Shown here: one piece after another, positions 47,201-59,602 of the stretch | Position numbering within the stretch: position 1 is the first letter of the stretch | Layout of the letters: each line of letters opens with the position of its first letter | Assembly: GCF_045679555.1 (NCBI RefSeq) | Contig: NC_092091.1 | Span: forward strand, 76,218,730 to 76,282,729 | Direction of reading: 5' to 3' | Origin: Salvelinus alpinus | Lineage: Eukaryota; Chordata; Actinopteri; Salmoniformes; Salmonidae | Length of the DNA stretch: 64,000 nt | Program-made: the position numbers and the translations under genes | The notes under the pieces: generated by a model | The model's database searches: none | The model's input: the letters and a program-made list of their open reading frames with translations, nothing else | Told to the model about the DNA's origin: nothing

Positions 47201-50200
47201 TATGTTTCAGATATTTTCTTATTTCTCTCCCTCATGAGGGAGGATAATGAAAGTTCACAGAAGTTACAAGTAATGGTATACCTACCAATTAGTTCGTGTT
47301 TTTAATGATACCAATTTGTTTCTGAATTATTAAGTGATTAAAACTCGTTATTCTGTTACCAAATCAGTATCAGAATTACTGATACTCCAATTGAATTGGC
47401 TACATTGGGTAATCATAGTCTGTCCTCCCTTCTACTGGCATACTGTTATGTTCAGCTCATAGTGTCTCCTGCTACTGTCCTCTCTTCCACTGACATACTG
47501 TTATGTTCAGCTCATAGTGTCTCCTGTTACTGTCCTCTCTTCCATACTGTTATGTTCAGCTCATAGTGTCTCCTGCTACTGTCCTCTCTTCCACTGACAT
47601 ACTGTTATGTTCAGCTCATAGTGTCTCCTGTTACTGTCCTCTCTTCCACTGACATACTGTTATGTTCAGCTCATAGTGTCTCCTGTTACTGTCCTCTCTT
47701 CCACTGACATACTGTTATGTTCAGCTCATAACTGTTTTCTTTCTTTCTGTCGTCTGGTGGTCAAAGCAAGTGTGTAAACAGTCTGGACAACCCCTCCCTC
47801 TCAGTCGCTGCCTCTTCTCTCTCCAGTTTCTGTTACCTCTCCCGGCTCTTACTGACACCTACCCATGAGCCCCCTCTCTTTACATTTACTGTAACCAACA
47901 TCCTCACCCACTGAACACCGGACGTCCATGGATTTTGAAAAGTAGTTGAAATATGGTCAGTCCGCCCTGGCCTTGATTTTAACGTCCACAGACGTCGTTT
48001 TGGGGGCTGGTCCGGCCATGATTTCAACATCTACAGCCTTGATTTGGCCCAAACATAGACGTCCATGATTGGTGGTTATTATTCTAATGTCCAAATCTAC
48101 AACGAATCATAGACGTTTATGTTTCACAAGTTTGGACAGTACAGTAAAGAGCAAAGTTCAGTACAGTACATTTCACTACAGTAGAGCAGACTAGAGTAGT
48201 ATAATGTACTATACTGTACAATAAAAAAAGTAACAATAGCTAGCTAACGACCTCCTTTTCCACATGGAAAAGACGGAGAGAGACTTGCTAGCTACGTTAG
48301 CTAGCTAGCTGGGATTTTCTACAAGGAATCTGCCTCCCGAAAAAAGCTTCTCCCAAGTGGGTGTGACACCTACTCCCGTTGCCTGCTGCACTGCTGCTTG
48401 GATTCCACCTGGCGATCTGTTCACCGTCAGCTCTGCCCTGTCTCCCCGTCTGGTATAGGTACCCCCGCCACACTCCCCCCTCTCTCCAGAGCTTTCGCTC
48501 GCCTCCAGCGCACAGGCACTGTTGAGGCGAGTGACTCTGAACTTACAATAGCTAGCCCCAAGTTGTTATATTTATCACCTGTGCTTTGTGCTATTTGCCT
48601 CATGACTCCTGCGTGCTTTTTTGACTATGAACTTGCTTGTTTACCCAACCGTGGGACAGTCTGTTTGTTCCCACACTTGGGACTCTGACTCTCTATTGGT
48701 TACACGGACTCTTGGCCTCCCATCCTATTCTAACTTACTGTACTAAATTTACTCTACTATTCTAACCACCTTCTGTATTCATGTTACCTGATGAAATTGC
48801 TGTACAATATGATCTTGTTGCCATCTAATGCACATTCAAATGTTATGAAATCAACACTGAAGAGCTCTCCCTGTCCTCTGCCGTGCCCTGATTGTATTAC
48901 TGCTGATTATATCTGGAAATGTGCATGTACAGTACACCCTGACCCATCTACTGTTGCTAGCCCCAATTCTGATATCTGCTTCATTGATTTCTGCTCTCGT
49001 AAAAGCCTGGGTTTTCTGCACGTTAACACTAGAAGCTTATTGCCTAAAATTGATCAAATGAAAGTGTGGGTTCACAGCTCCAATCCAGATGTGTTGGTCA
49101 TTACTGAGACGTGGTTAAGAAAGAATGTTTTGAACACTGATGTTAACCTTTCTGGTTATAACCTTTTTTAGCAAGACAGATCTTCCAAAGGTGGTGGAGT
49201 GGCAATCTTTACCAAGGAACACCTTCACCAAGTCTGTCCCCAAACAATTTGATTTGCTGGTTTTACGCATTAAAAACATTCAAATAACTCTTTGTTGACT
49301 GTTGTTGGGTGTTATCGTCCACCATCAGCACCCTGGCCTGTACCCTACCTGCCCTAAGCTCTCTCTTTGCCCCTTACACTAAGTCTGAATTTGTCCTGCT
49401 AGGTGACCTAAACTGGGACATGCTTAAACCACCTGATCAAGTCCTAAAGCAATGGGACTCCCTAAATATTTCTCAGATTATTACCAATCCCACAAGGTAT
49501 GACTCCAAACACCCAGAAAAGGCTACTCTCCTTGATGTTATCCTTACAAATAATCCTGATAGGTATCAGTCTGTTTTTTTTCTGTAATGACCTTAGTGAT
49601 CACTGTTTTACAGCCTGTGTTCATAATGGCTGCTCAGTGAAACGACCTGTCCTGACTTGTCATAGACGCTTGCTAAAAAACGTTCATGAGCAAGCCTGCC
49701 TTCATGATCTGGCCACTGTAATTTGGTGTAGAATCAGCTTGATCCCCTCTGTCGAAGGCGCTTGGACCTTCTTTTTAAAAATCTTTTCCAGTGGTACCGT
49801 TAACAAATACGTGCCCATGAAGAATATGAGAATTAAAAACAGGTTCAGCCCCTGGTCCGACCGTGATCTGGCAGAGTTATTCCACCTCAAGAATTCCATT
49901 TGGCAAATCGCTCAGCACACGCATACTCAGGCTGACTGGCTCTCGTTCAGGCAAATTAGAAATAAGTGCACTCAGACTATCAGGAAGGCCAAAGTTAGTT
50001 ACTTTAAGGAGCAGTTCACTCTCTGTGGGTCTAACCCCAATAAATTCTGGCAAATTAAAGACCTGGAGAATAAACCCCCCTCCTCACAGCTGCCCATGTC
50101 CCTTAATATTGATGACGTGGTTGTTATTGACAAGAAGCACATGGCTGAGCTCTTTAATCCCCACTTCATTAAGGCAGGATTCCTATTTGACTCTGCCATG

Positions 50201-53200
50201 CCTCCTTGCCCGTCCAACATTTCCTCATCTCCCACCCCTTCTAATGTGACTATCCCTGATGCTCCTCCCTCTTTTTCCCCTGCCCCGCTACAAAGTTTCT
50301 CCCTGCAGGCTAACCGCGGTGCTAAAGGATCTCCTTAAACTTGACCTCAGAGAAACATCTGGTTCAGATGGTTTAGACCTTTTCTTCTTTAAGGTCGATG
50401 CCCCTATCATCGCCAAGAACATCTCTGACCTTTTTAACCTCTCTCTCCTCTCTGGGGAGGTTCCCATTGCTTGGAAGGCAGCCATGGTGCGTACTTTACT
50501 TCAAGCGGGAGATCTAGCTGATCCTAACTGTTATAGGCCAATTTCTATTTTGCCCTGTTTATCAAAAGTGTTGGGAAAAACTTGTCAATAATCAACTGAC
50601 TGACTTTCTTGATGTCTATAGTATTCTATATGCTCAGGTTATGGATGTGTCACTGCAACCTTAAAGGTTGTAAATGATGTCACCAGTGCCCTTGATTCGA
50701 AGCAATGTTGTGCTGCTATTTTTATTGAATTGGTTTTAATACGGTAGACCATTCCATTCCTTTGGGCTGGCTATGGAGTATTGGTGTCTCGGAGAGCTAA
50801 CTACCTCTCTCAAAAAGTGCAGTGTATAAAGTCAGAACATCTGCGGTCTCAGCCACTGCCTGTCACCAAGGGAGTACCCCAAGGTTCAATCCTAGGCCCC
50901 ACACTCTTCTCAATTTACATCAACAGCATAGCTCAAGCAGTAGGAAGCTCTCTTATCCATTTATATGCAGATGATACAGTCTTATACTCAGTCGGCCCCT
51001 CCCTGGATTTTGTGTTAAATGCTCTACAACAAAGCTTTCTTAGTGTCCAACAAGCTTTCTCTACCCTTAACCTTGTTCTGAACACTTCCAAAACAAAGGT
51101 CATGTGGTTTGGCAAGAAGAATGCCCCTCTTCCCACAGGTGTTACTACTACCTCTGAGGGTTTAGAGCTTGAGGTAGTCACCTCATACAAGTACTTGGGA
51201 ATATGGCTAGACAGTACACTGTCCTTCTCTCAGCACATATCAAACCTGCAAGCAAAGGTTAAATCTAGACTTGGATTCCTCTATCATAACCGCTCCTCTT
51301 TCATCACAGCTGCCAAACTAACCCTAATTCAGATAACCACCCTACCCATGGTAGATTACGGCGACATCATTTATAGATCGGCAGGTAAGGGTTCTCTCGA
51401 GTGGCTAGATGTTCTTTACAATTCGGCCATCAGATTTGCCACCAATGCTCCTTATAGGACACATCACTGCACTCTATACTCCTCTGTAAACTGGTCATCT
51501 CTGTATACCCGTCGCAAGACCCACTGGTTGATGCTTATTTATAAAACCCTCTTAGGCCTCACTCCCCCCCTGTCTGAGATACCTACTGCAGCCCTCATCC
51601 TCCACATATAACACCTGTTCTGCCAGTCACACTCTGTTAAAGGTCTCCAAAGCACACACATCCATGGGTCGCTGCTCTTTTCAGTTCGCTGTAGCTAACG
51701 ACTGGAACGAGCTGCAAAAAAACACTCAAACTGGACCGTTTTATCTCAATATCTTCATTCAAAGACTCAATCATGGACACTCTTACTGACAGTTGTGGCT
51801 GCTTCACGTGAAGTATTATTGTCTCTACCTTCTTGCCCTTTGTGCTGTTGTCTGTGCCCAATCATTTTTTACCATGTTTTGTGCTGCTACCATGTTGTGC
51901 TGCTGCCATGTTGTTGTCATGTTGTGTTGCTACCATGCTGTGTTTTCATGTGTTGCTGCCATGCTATGTTGTTGTCTTAGGTATCTCTTTATGTAGTGTT
52001 ATGGTGTCTCTCTTGTCGTGACGTGTGTTTTGGCCTATATTTGTATTTATTTTTAATCCCAGCCACTGTCCCCGCAGAATACCTTTTGCCATCTGGTAGG
52101 CCATCATTGTAAATACGATTTTTTTTCTTAACTGACTAGCCTAGTTAAATAAAAAAATACCAAGAAGGCCAGCATCCCGGAGTCGCCTCTTCACTGTCGA
52201 CATTGAGACTGGTGTTTTGCGGGTACTATTTAATTAAGCTGCTAGTTGAGGACTTGTGAGGCATCTGTTTCTCAAACTAGACACTCTAATGTACTTGTCC
52301 TCTTGCTCAGTTGTGCACCGGGGCCTCCCACTCCTCCTTCTATTCTGGTTAGAGACAGTTTGCGCTGTTCTGTGAAGGGAGTAGTACACAGCGTTGTACG
52401 AGATCTTCAGTTTCTTGGCAGTTTCTCGCATGGAATAGCCTTAATTTCTCAGAACAAGAATAGACTGATGAGTTTCAGAAGAAAGTGCTTTGTTTCTGGC
52501 CATTTTGAGCCTGTAATTAAACCCACAAATGCTGACGCTCCAGATACTCAACTCATCTAAAGAAGGCCAGTTTTATTGCTTCTTTAAATCAGGACAACAG
52601 TTTTCAGTTCTGATAACATAATTGCAAAAGGGGTTTCTAATGATCAATTAGCCTTTTAAAGTGATAAAGTTTGGATTAGCTAACACAACGTGCCATTGGA
52701 ACACAGGAGTGATGGTTGCTGATAATGGGCCTCTGTACGCCTATGTAGATATTCCATTAAAAATCTGCCGTTTCCAGCTACAATAGTCATTTACAACATT
52801 AACGATGTCTACACTGTATTTTTGATCAATTTGATGTTATTTTAATGGACTAAAACTTGCTTTTCTTTCAAAAACAAGGACATTTCTAAGTGACCCCAAA
52901 CTTTTGAACGGTAGTGTACATGCAATGGATGATATTGCATATTTCTACCTTTGTGTACCTATTCAGGATACATCACCATGAAGAGAATGACTTTCATATA
53001 CATAATTATGCATTTCTGTGTAGTACACATCAGCGACCGATTATGTATTTCCATTACCGTAAATCTGTTTTCGGGTGTAAATCCATTTAACTCACTGTAG
53101 TTCAATAACCAATATATTACTGTATACAGTGCCTTCAGAAAGTATTCACACCCCTTGACTTTTTCCACATTTTGTTGTGTTGCAGCCTACATTTAAAATG

Positions 53201-55921
53201 GATTAAATATAGATTTTTTGGGGTCAATAACCCATCATGTCAAATGAAATTGTTTTTCTAAATGTTTACAAATTAATAAAAAATGAAAATCTGAAATGTC
53301 TTGAGTCAATAAGTATTGAACCCCTTGTTATGGCAAGCCTAAATAAGTTCTGGAGTAAAAACGTGCTTAACAAGTCACATAATAAGTTGCATGGACTCAC
53401 TCTGTGTGCAATAACAGTGTTAACAGTTTTTTTTTATGACTACCTCCTCTCTGTACCCAACACATAAAATAATCTGTAAGGTCCCTCAGTCGAGCAGTGA
53501 ATTTCAAACACAGATTCAACCACAAAGACCAGGGAGGTTTTCCAATGCCTCGCAAAGAAAAGCACCTATTGATAGATGGGGAAAATAAACAAAGCAGACA
53601 TTGAATATCCCTTTCAGCATGGTGAAGTAATTAATTAAACTTTGGATGGTGTAACAATACACCTGTAGTGGAATTGTACTGTCTTTTTCTGATTACAGTC
53701 TCTCACACTTATCATACATGTTTTACCTGCTGCATACTTAGAAATGTGCCCGCCCTAGACAGACAGGGTATTTGAGGTTTGCTCTTAAGAATATTTTGAA
53801 GATAAATACACAACGCAGGGGATGAGAGGACGAGAGGACTAGACTTAATTGTCAATAGGGAATTGTCAACAGAAATAGTTGGTTTTCAGTTCAACAGCTA
53901 TTTAGAATCTGTTGAATGTCAGTCCTGAACTCAGAGCTACGTGTGCCATGTTTTCATTGGTCTGTACATTGAGTCTGGAGCAGGATACTTGTTATTTGGC
54001 CATTGGCCCAGTTGTACTGCAAGGACTTCTGATTGGTCAACCCCAGGCTAGGGTGGGGTGTTATAAGTGGCATCCTGTTTCTTTGTTCGGTGGAGAAAAG
54101 CTGAGGACAGGGGAGACTGAACATCTACCTCCCAGCATAACATCTATGATTTGTCCTTCTCAAATAAATCCATTTTTCTCCCCCTGATTTGCTTTGGAGT
54201 TAGTGTTACTGAAGAATAACATCAACTGCTAACACTCTCACAAGGTCAGCTCAGCGGGAGTGGAATTATTGTCTGAATACCCAGACTCTGTGGTTGCCAG
54301 GTGTTTTCTTCCTGAGCAGCCGGTCTCTGGGAGAAAACACTTCGCTGAGAAACGATGTACTTGGCTATCTTTGTGTAACAAGTAGTGATAGTATAAATAT
54401 GCTGAGGGGGAAATACCTCAACAGAGCTTCTGACTAACTTCCACACAAAGTGCTGTTTGTCTGTAATCTCTCCGCTGGCTTGAATAAACATAAATTAATT
54501 TAAGCTTGACTTTGGGGTCCTTAGTGGTAATTTCCACAACACACCCAAAGATACAGGTGTCCTTCCTAACTCAGTTGCCTGAGAGGAAGGAAACTGCTCA
54601 GGGAATTCACCATGAGGCCAATGGTGACTTTAAAACAGAGTTTAATGGCTGTGATAGAAGAAAACTGAGGATGGATCAAGAATATTAGAGTTACTTCACA
54701 ATACTAACCTCATTGACAGAGTGAAAAGGAAGCAAGCCTGTACAGAATAAAAACATTCCACAACATGCATCCTGTTTGCAACAAGGCACTGAACAGAACA
54801 AAAATATTCCAAAACATGCATCCTGTTTGCAACAAGGCACTAAAGTAATACTTCAAAAAAGAATGGCAAAGCAATTCACTTTATGTCCTGAATACAAAGT
54901 GTTATGTTTTGGGCAAATTCAACACATCACTGAGTACCACTCTCCATATTTTCAAACATAGTGGCATCGTGCTATGGGTATACTTGTAATTGTTCAGGAC
55001 TGGGGAGTTTTTCAGGATAAAAACTAAACGGAGCTAAGCACATGCATAATCCTAGAGGAAAACATGGTTCAGTCTGCTTTCCACCAGACACTGGAAGATG
55101 AATTCACTTTTTATTAGGACAATAACCTAAAACACAAGGCCAAATCAACACCGGAGTTGTTTACCAAGACAGTGAATGTCCCTGTGGACAAATTACAGTT
55201 TTGACTTAAATGTACTTGAAAATCTATGGCAACACCTGAAAATTATTGTCTAGCAATGATCAACAACCAATTTGACAAAGCTTGAAGAACTTTAAAAAAT
55301 AATAAATGGGCAAATGTGGCACAATCCAGGTGTGGGAAGCTCTTAGAAACGTACCCACAAAGACTCACAGCTGTAATCACTGCCAAAGGTGCTTCTACAA
55401 AGTATTGGCTCAAGGGTTTGACTGCGTATACATATTGGATATTTCTGTATTTGCAACCATTTTTTAAAAACATGTTATCACTTTGTCATGATGGAGTACT
55501 GTGTGTAGATGGGTGAGAAAAATATAAACTTAATCCATTAATTCAGGATGTAACATAGCAAAATGTGGAATAAGTCAAGGGGTATGAATATTTTCTGATA
55601 GCACTGTATACTGTCTTCAGATTTCTCTCTCTCTTCACCTGTCTGTGAGGTTCCAGAGCTTCTCTCCTCGGCTTCTTCGTCGGCTCTCCCACAGTCCGCA
55701 CACTTCCCCCTCCGGCCTACCTCTCTGTCCCTATCCCTGCGTCTGTTCTCCGACCACTGCAGCCGCTTCTTCAGTGACTCGACCTGCTCCCGGCTCCGGG
55801 AAACCTCCTTGAGGAAGCTATCCTCCACCAGCCTGGTGATCTCGTACATAGCAGCCTTGAATACCGTCTCCATGACTCCGGAGAGCTGAGACTGGAAGGT
55901 TACGATGGCTTCAGACATCAT
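44282..55921 (-). CDS. C2H2 zinc-finger protein with six C-terminal fingers (ZNF-B)
   Basis: Four exons on the minus strand: 55921-55639, 46629-46493 (shortest form), 45833-45737, 45489-44282; phases chain and give 574 residues. Exon 1 starts MMSEAIVTFQSQLSGV and carries the domain shared with ZNF-A and ZNF-C plus an Arg/Glu-rich helix and CADCGR. Exon 2 has ERGRGLKQEKVPGEEWSSCG. Exon 4 has a Gly/Ser-rich linker and six fingers: CNQCTMTF, CTQCGKTF, CSHCGKGF, CSICGNKF, CTMCDKSF, CAVCGLRF. Finger 3 ends HKCS instead of a normal H-x3-H. The exon 2 donor lies in a 63-bp tandem repeat giving five in-frame donors. Intron 1 is about 9 kb of mobile elements. Linking exon 1 to exons 2-4 over that distance rests on phase and on the ZNF-C parallel. 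Confidence 0.8.
46178..46510. repeat. 63-bp tandem repeat carrying the ZNF-B exon 2 splice donor
   Basis: Five full units and a degenerate last one span the exon 2/intron 2 border. Each unit, read on the minus strand, holds ACCTCTGAG followed by GTAGGTAGG, a near-ideal donor. The last exonic bases would be 46493, 46430, 46367, 46304 or 46241. As 63 is 21 codons and the array has no stop, each later donor adds 21 residues (pattern SEVGRGLTKHMEAEATSPKR). ZNF-C has a single unit with the donor at 57661/57662, so the array arose after the two genes split. Confidence 0.9.
46630..47420. other. Start of the large ZNF-B intron, nothing recognised
   Basis: AT-rich. The first 200 bases (TGATCAGTGATCACC, GGTTTAAGAAA-type motifs) still resemble the ZNF-C intron 1 around 57300-57420 in inverse orientation. 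No other gene is seen. Confidence 0.45.
47421..47730. repeat. 55-bp minisatellite, about six copies
   Basis: Unit contains ACTGTTATGTTCAGCTCATA followed by GTGTCTCCTG and CTGTCCTCTCTTCCACTG. One unit lacks the CACTGAC piece. Units alternate CCTGCTACT and CCTGTTACT. Confidence 0.93.
47731..48305. repeat. Probable dispersed repeat with GACGTCCA motifs
   Basis: The stretch 47920-48130 repeats GACGTCCATG, AACGTCCACAGACGTC and AGACGTTTATG motifs. The next part is rich in AGTACAGTA. From memory it resembles common salmonid repeat sequence. No coding support. Confidence 0.4.
48310..52158 (+). mobile_element. Nearly full-length CR1/Rex1-like LINE with HpaI-SINE-like tail
   Basis: Plus strand. Endonuclease part at about 48990-49590: LHVNTRSLLPKIDQMK, DVLVITETWL, LLGDLNWDM. 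Reverse transcriptase part at about 50260-51611: SGSDGLDLFF, YRPISILPCLSKVLGK, GVPQGSILGPTLFSIY, YADDTVLYS (catalytic Asp pair) and KYLGIWLD. The open frames at 49499-50338 and 50781-51611 are interrupted by several frame changes and stops, and sequence appears lost near 50600-50760, so it is dead. The 3' tail (GTAAATACGATTTTTT, CTAGTTAAATAAAAAAAT) matches the tail of the HpaI-type SINE at 61002-61204. It sits in ZNF-B intron 1, antisense to that gene. Confidence 0.9.
52159..52918 (-). mobile_element. Truncated Tc1-like transposon
   Basis: The right end, CCCCAAACTTTTGAACGGTA ending GTGTA at 52918, is a Tc1-type terminus and pairs with the start of the element at 18208. Minus-strand frame 52234-52431 holds the DNA-binding start of a transposase (MRETAKKLKISYNAVYYSLH, then RRRSGRPRCT). 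The catalytic part is absent; the left edge abuts the LINE poly(A)-like tail. Confidence 0.85.
53127..55606 (+). mobile_element. Tc1-like transposon (Tc1-D), highly decayed, with LTR inside
   Basis: The left end CAGTGCCTTCAGAAAGTATT pairs with the right end AATATTTTCTGATAGCACTG, each next to TA. Remnants of the transposase lie at about 55090-55420 (SRCGKLLETYPQRLTAVITA). Many disruptions. The right end is about 30 bases from the ZNF-B exon 1 donor (55639/55638). Confidence 0.85.
53664..54541 (+). mobile_element. Solo LTR (retroviral type), 878 bp, inside Tc1-D
   Basis: The ends are TGTAGTGGAA and TTCCACAACA, an imperfect inverted pair in TG...CA form, flanked by a 4-bp direct repeat CACC or near match. 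It contains a TATA-like TTATAAGTGG near 54061 and AATAAA near 54163, the order expected of an LTR. No internal viral genes are present, so it is a solo LTR. The retroviral family is not assigned. It is younger than the Tc1 copy that holds it. Confidence 0.7.
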
Positions 55922-57002
55922 GGAAAAAGGTCTATGAGTAGCTAGTTACAGTTAACAGTTGGTAACGTTTAGCTACTTTTGTTCAGGTGAGTCAGTGTTG
56001 CGAACCAGTCTAGCAAAAGGCTAGGAAGCTATCTAGCTTACGTTAGCAGGCTAGCAAAGCTAGCTACTGTTGGAAGTTGTCTCTCTCCATGACGGTCCTA
56101 ATAACATTGTTTATCATTTCGAGATTTAAGTTGTAGCATTTACTGTATATGAAGCTATTCGAATAAATATAAATGCCAGAGGTATTGAGAGAAAACACGG
56201 TTATGGTAGTTAGGTAACTAGCTACAGAGTCAACACAAAAAGCATCCACAAAACAACAGAACTTCCGGAAACAAACCTACGAATCGGGTAGTGGGACAAT
56301 CTATATTGGAACGCTCCTTACTGGAGAGAGAAGACGACATTTATTTGAAGAAAACCTTTGTATGTTTTTACGTTTACTGTAAATAAGGTTCAAAATATAA
56401 TATGTCTATTATTATAAAATTCGGATACTGATTATTAGGCTATTTATTGTGGAAATTATTTACAGGAAATCTACACGGAAGTGATGCATCCCGCCCACCA
56501 GACCGTATATTATCTGGAAAAAAACGACCAACCCCCATGCTCAGCAAGTGATTTCAGCTTTTTGGTAACGATTTAAATCAATAATACCTTATGGTGCAAA
56601 ATATCCCTTTATTGACTAGTAACACGGCTAGTAGTAGCATGTTAGCTAGCTAGCTTTTTTTCTTTAGCAAGCTGGATACGACCCCAGACAACTGTTACAT
56701 TGTGAACCTTGCAATTTGACCGTTTTATTGAACCTTTGTTGCACTCTTTTACGCTGGACTGTCTTCGCCACTTGGTTGTTAGCGAGCTGGGAGGAGCTGT
56801 CACTTGTTGGACAGAGAAACAGATACGCGATGTGTCAGTGATGGACATGGCATATTTCTACCCACTTGTTCTGAATAATAGGGCTATCTGAAGAGATTCA
56901 CTTTAGGATCACACACACAGTCCTGACTTGCTCCCATAAGCACAGATGCTTGGTGCAGATCCCACTGTGAATTGATCTGTGAAAAAGACACACACAAGCA
57001 GT
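55922..57002. promoter_or_regulatory. Shared upstream region between ZNF-B and ZNF-C
   Basis: 1,081 bases separate the two diverging start codons. The ZNF-C side (56760-57000) is conserved with the ZNF-A upstream region. The ZNF-B side has GCTAGC-rich palindromic motifs at about 56010-56065. No clear TATA box or CpG-rich stretch is seen. A two-way promoter is inferred from geometry only. Confidence 0.45.
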
Positions 57003-59602
57003 ATGTCGGAGAACCTCATCCTCACATTCCAGACCCAGCTCTCGGGAGTCATGGAGACGGTCCTAAAGTCAGCCATATATGAGATCACCAGGCTGGTGGA
57101 GGACGGCTTCCTGGAGGAGGTGTCCCGGAGCCATGAGCAGGTCGAGTCTCTGAAGAAGAGGCTACAGCGGTCGGAGAACAGAGGAAGGGAGAGGGACAGA
57201 GAGGGAGGCCAGAGGGGGAAGTGTGAGGACTGTGGGAGAGCTGATGAGGAAGGTGGAAGCTCTGGAAACTCACAGACAGGTGAGGAGAGACACATCTAAA
57301 GTCAATATGGAGGAATCACTCTGAAGTGTGACTGATGTAATCTGTACCTTTCATACTTTGGTGATCAGTCAGTATTGGTTTAAGAAATTAGTTAGTTGTA
57401 TCTCAATAAGAGGCCTCCTTTCCTTCATCTGCACTGACGCAAAAAAAAGACTTCACAGCATCCACAATGTGGCGTTCACCTTTCCTTTTACGTAAATAAA
57501 ATGTTATCTTTGTTTACCTGTGACCAGGTGTGGAGAGGGGGCGTGGCCTGAAGCAGGAGAAGGTACCAGGGGAGGAGTGGAGCAGCTGTGGGGGAGTGGC
57601 CGGGGAAACAGCCTTCCATGATTTGGAGGCTGAGGCCACCAGCCTTAAGAGAACCTCTGAGGTAGGTAGGGGACTGACTAAACACCTGTGAAGGGTGGAG
57701 GGTGCAGTGTTACAGGACATTCAGGTAGAAATATATTTCAGAAAACATATTAGAACAGATAGTCTGTCAGGAATAATTGGGCAGCCTTTGTCAAACCTCT
57801 CCTCATATTTGAACTGTTCCAGAACATAAACACTTGATAGAAATTGTCAACGAATCATCAAGCCTTTCACTACTTGAATCAGGTATGCTAGTTCAGGGCT
57901 ACGACAAAGTTGTGAGATGTCTGGGGGTCCCTGAGGAGAATTCTGAAAAGAAAACCATCATGTCAGCTCTATTCACTCACTGTCAGTTTATCCATCATTT
58001 AGTTAGAATCGACTCATTAATTTGCTCTTCCAGTCCACAGAGGTCACAGGTCAGAAGCTGGACAGCCTGCTGAAAGAGGAGCCTCTCCACAACACTGAGC
58101 TACAGGAGAGATGGGAGTTCTGCCTGGACGGTGAGTTGTTTACAACAAACATAACATAGACAATTGCCTACCTTTAAGTTTAAGAGAATGATAAGAAGAG
58201 TAACTTATAATATGCTGTGTCATTCCAAATGAATTCATTATTACACATGTAAAGTCAACTTGAAGCTGTAAGTACACATTTAACATTACAGTTACTCTAC
58301 TATTGTTTCTAGTAATTCTAATGTCTTAAATATTAATGCTTCTAATGACTCATGTCCCCTGTGTTTTCAGGTGCCGATGGTTCAGACGTCTCGGGGCCCA
58401 ATAAGAGTTTCAGTGAGCAGGAGCTGCAGCAGTGCCAGGCTGACTGGGGATCCGGTCTAGACCAGGGGCCTAAACCACCAGGCCCAGAGGGAAACCCAGC
58501 GGACCCCAGCCAACCTCTCTTCCAACCCCGTTACAGCATGGAGGATCTGGGGGGTGGCTTTGAGAAATCTGGTTACGGCGGTGCTGGTGGTGGCGGCCAT
58601 CTTGTAGACGTGGAAGGGCTGGATAGGCTTCCTGGTTCTCCGTCTCGTCTGGGGGGGCTGAGCTACGGAGCTGTGGGTCACTACCAGGTGGACCTGGGGG
58701 GGTCTGAGGGGGGAGACCACCACCATCGCTCCCACATGCCTGTTCCCCATCGGAGCCGGAGGGAGCAGGTGGGGTCGCCAACACCATCCCCCCACCCAGA
58801 GGTGGGTGTCCGGAACTGCCTGTTGATAAACGAGGAGGGGTACCTGCAGGACTCCAGTGTCTTGTACCCTGAACACGGTGTCCCAGAGTCAGGTAGCAGA
58901 GCCGGCCACAGGGGGCTAACCTCCATCCACTCTGGAAGCTCAGCCCACAACAACAACACAGAGAGCCTGTATGGTGCCCCTGACAACTTTGGACACTCTC
59001 TAAACCTCAGAGATCGTTCACAAGAGCAGGTAACAGAAGGAGGAGTAATGGGAGGAGGGGGGAAGCGTCACGCCTGCAATCAATGCACCATGACATTCTC
59101 AGACTCTGGCTCCCTTGAGGCCCACAAGCAGACACACAAAACGGGTAGAGTCTCAGGGTCAGGATCTGGGCCTCCGTACTCCTGCACCCAGTGCGGTAAG
59201 ACCTTCACCCAGGCCTGCAACCTCAAGGTCCACCAGCGGGTCCACCAGGCAGAGGGACTCCACCTCTGCAGCCACTGCGGCAAGGGCTTCACCTCCTTCT
59301 CCGACCTGAAGAGGCACAAGTGCAGCCAGACGACAGACAAGCCCTACTGCTGCTCCATCTGTGGGAACAAGTTCAGTCGGCTCTGGAACCTCAAGCTGCA
59401 CCGGCGCATTCACACGCAGGAGAAACCCCACCGCTGCACTATGTGTGACAAGAGCTTCGCTCGGGCGGACAATTTGAAGGTGCACCAGCGCACCCACACT
59501 GGGGAGAGACCGTACTGCTGCGCTGTGTGTGGACTTAGCTTCAAACAACTGAACCATCTGAAGTGGCACCAACGCAAACACAGGCTGGATCTCCTGGCCT
59601 GA
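57003..59602 (+). CDS. C2H2 zinc-finger protein with six C-terminal fingers (ZNF-C)
   Basis: Exons: 57003-57279, 57528-57661, 58034-58130, 58371-59602; all GT-AG, with phases 1, 0 and 1, giving 579 residues. Start at MSENLILTFQTQLSGV; an in-frame upstream ATG lies at 56979 (MKKTHTSS), also present at ZNF-A. N-terminal domain EITRLVEDGFLEEVSRS, then an Arg/Glu-rich helix and CEDCGR. Exon 3 encodes TEVTGQKLDSLLKEEPLHNT. Exon 4 holds a Gly-rich linker and six fingers with CNQC, CTQC, CSHC, CSIC, CTMC and CAVC knuckles; finger 3 has the odd HKCS end. Likely a nuclear DNA-binding protein. It is an inverted paralogue of ZNF-B, with all four exons matching, and shares its promoter and first exon with ZNF-A. 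Confidence 0.92.
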
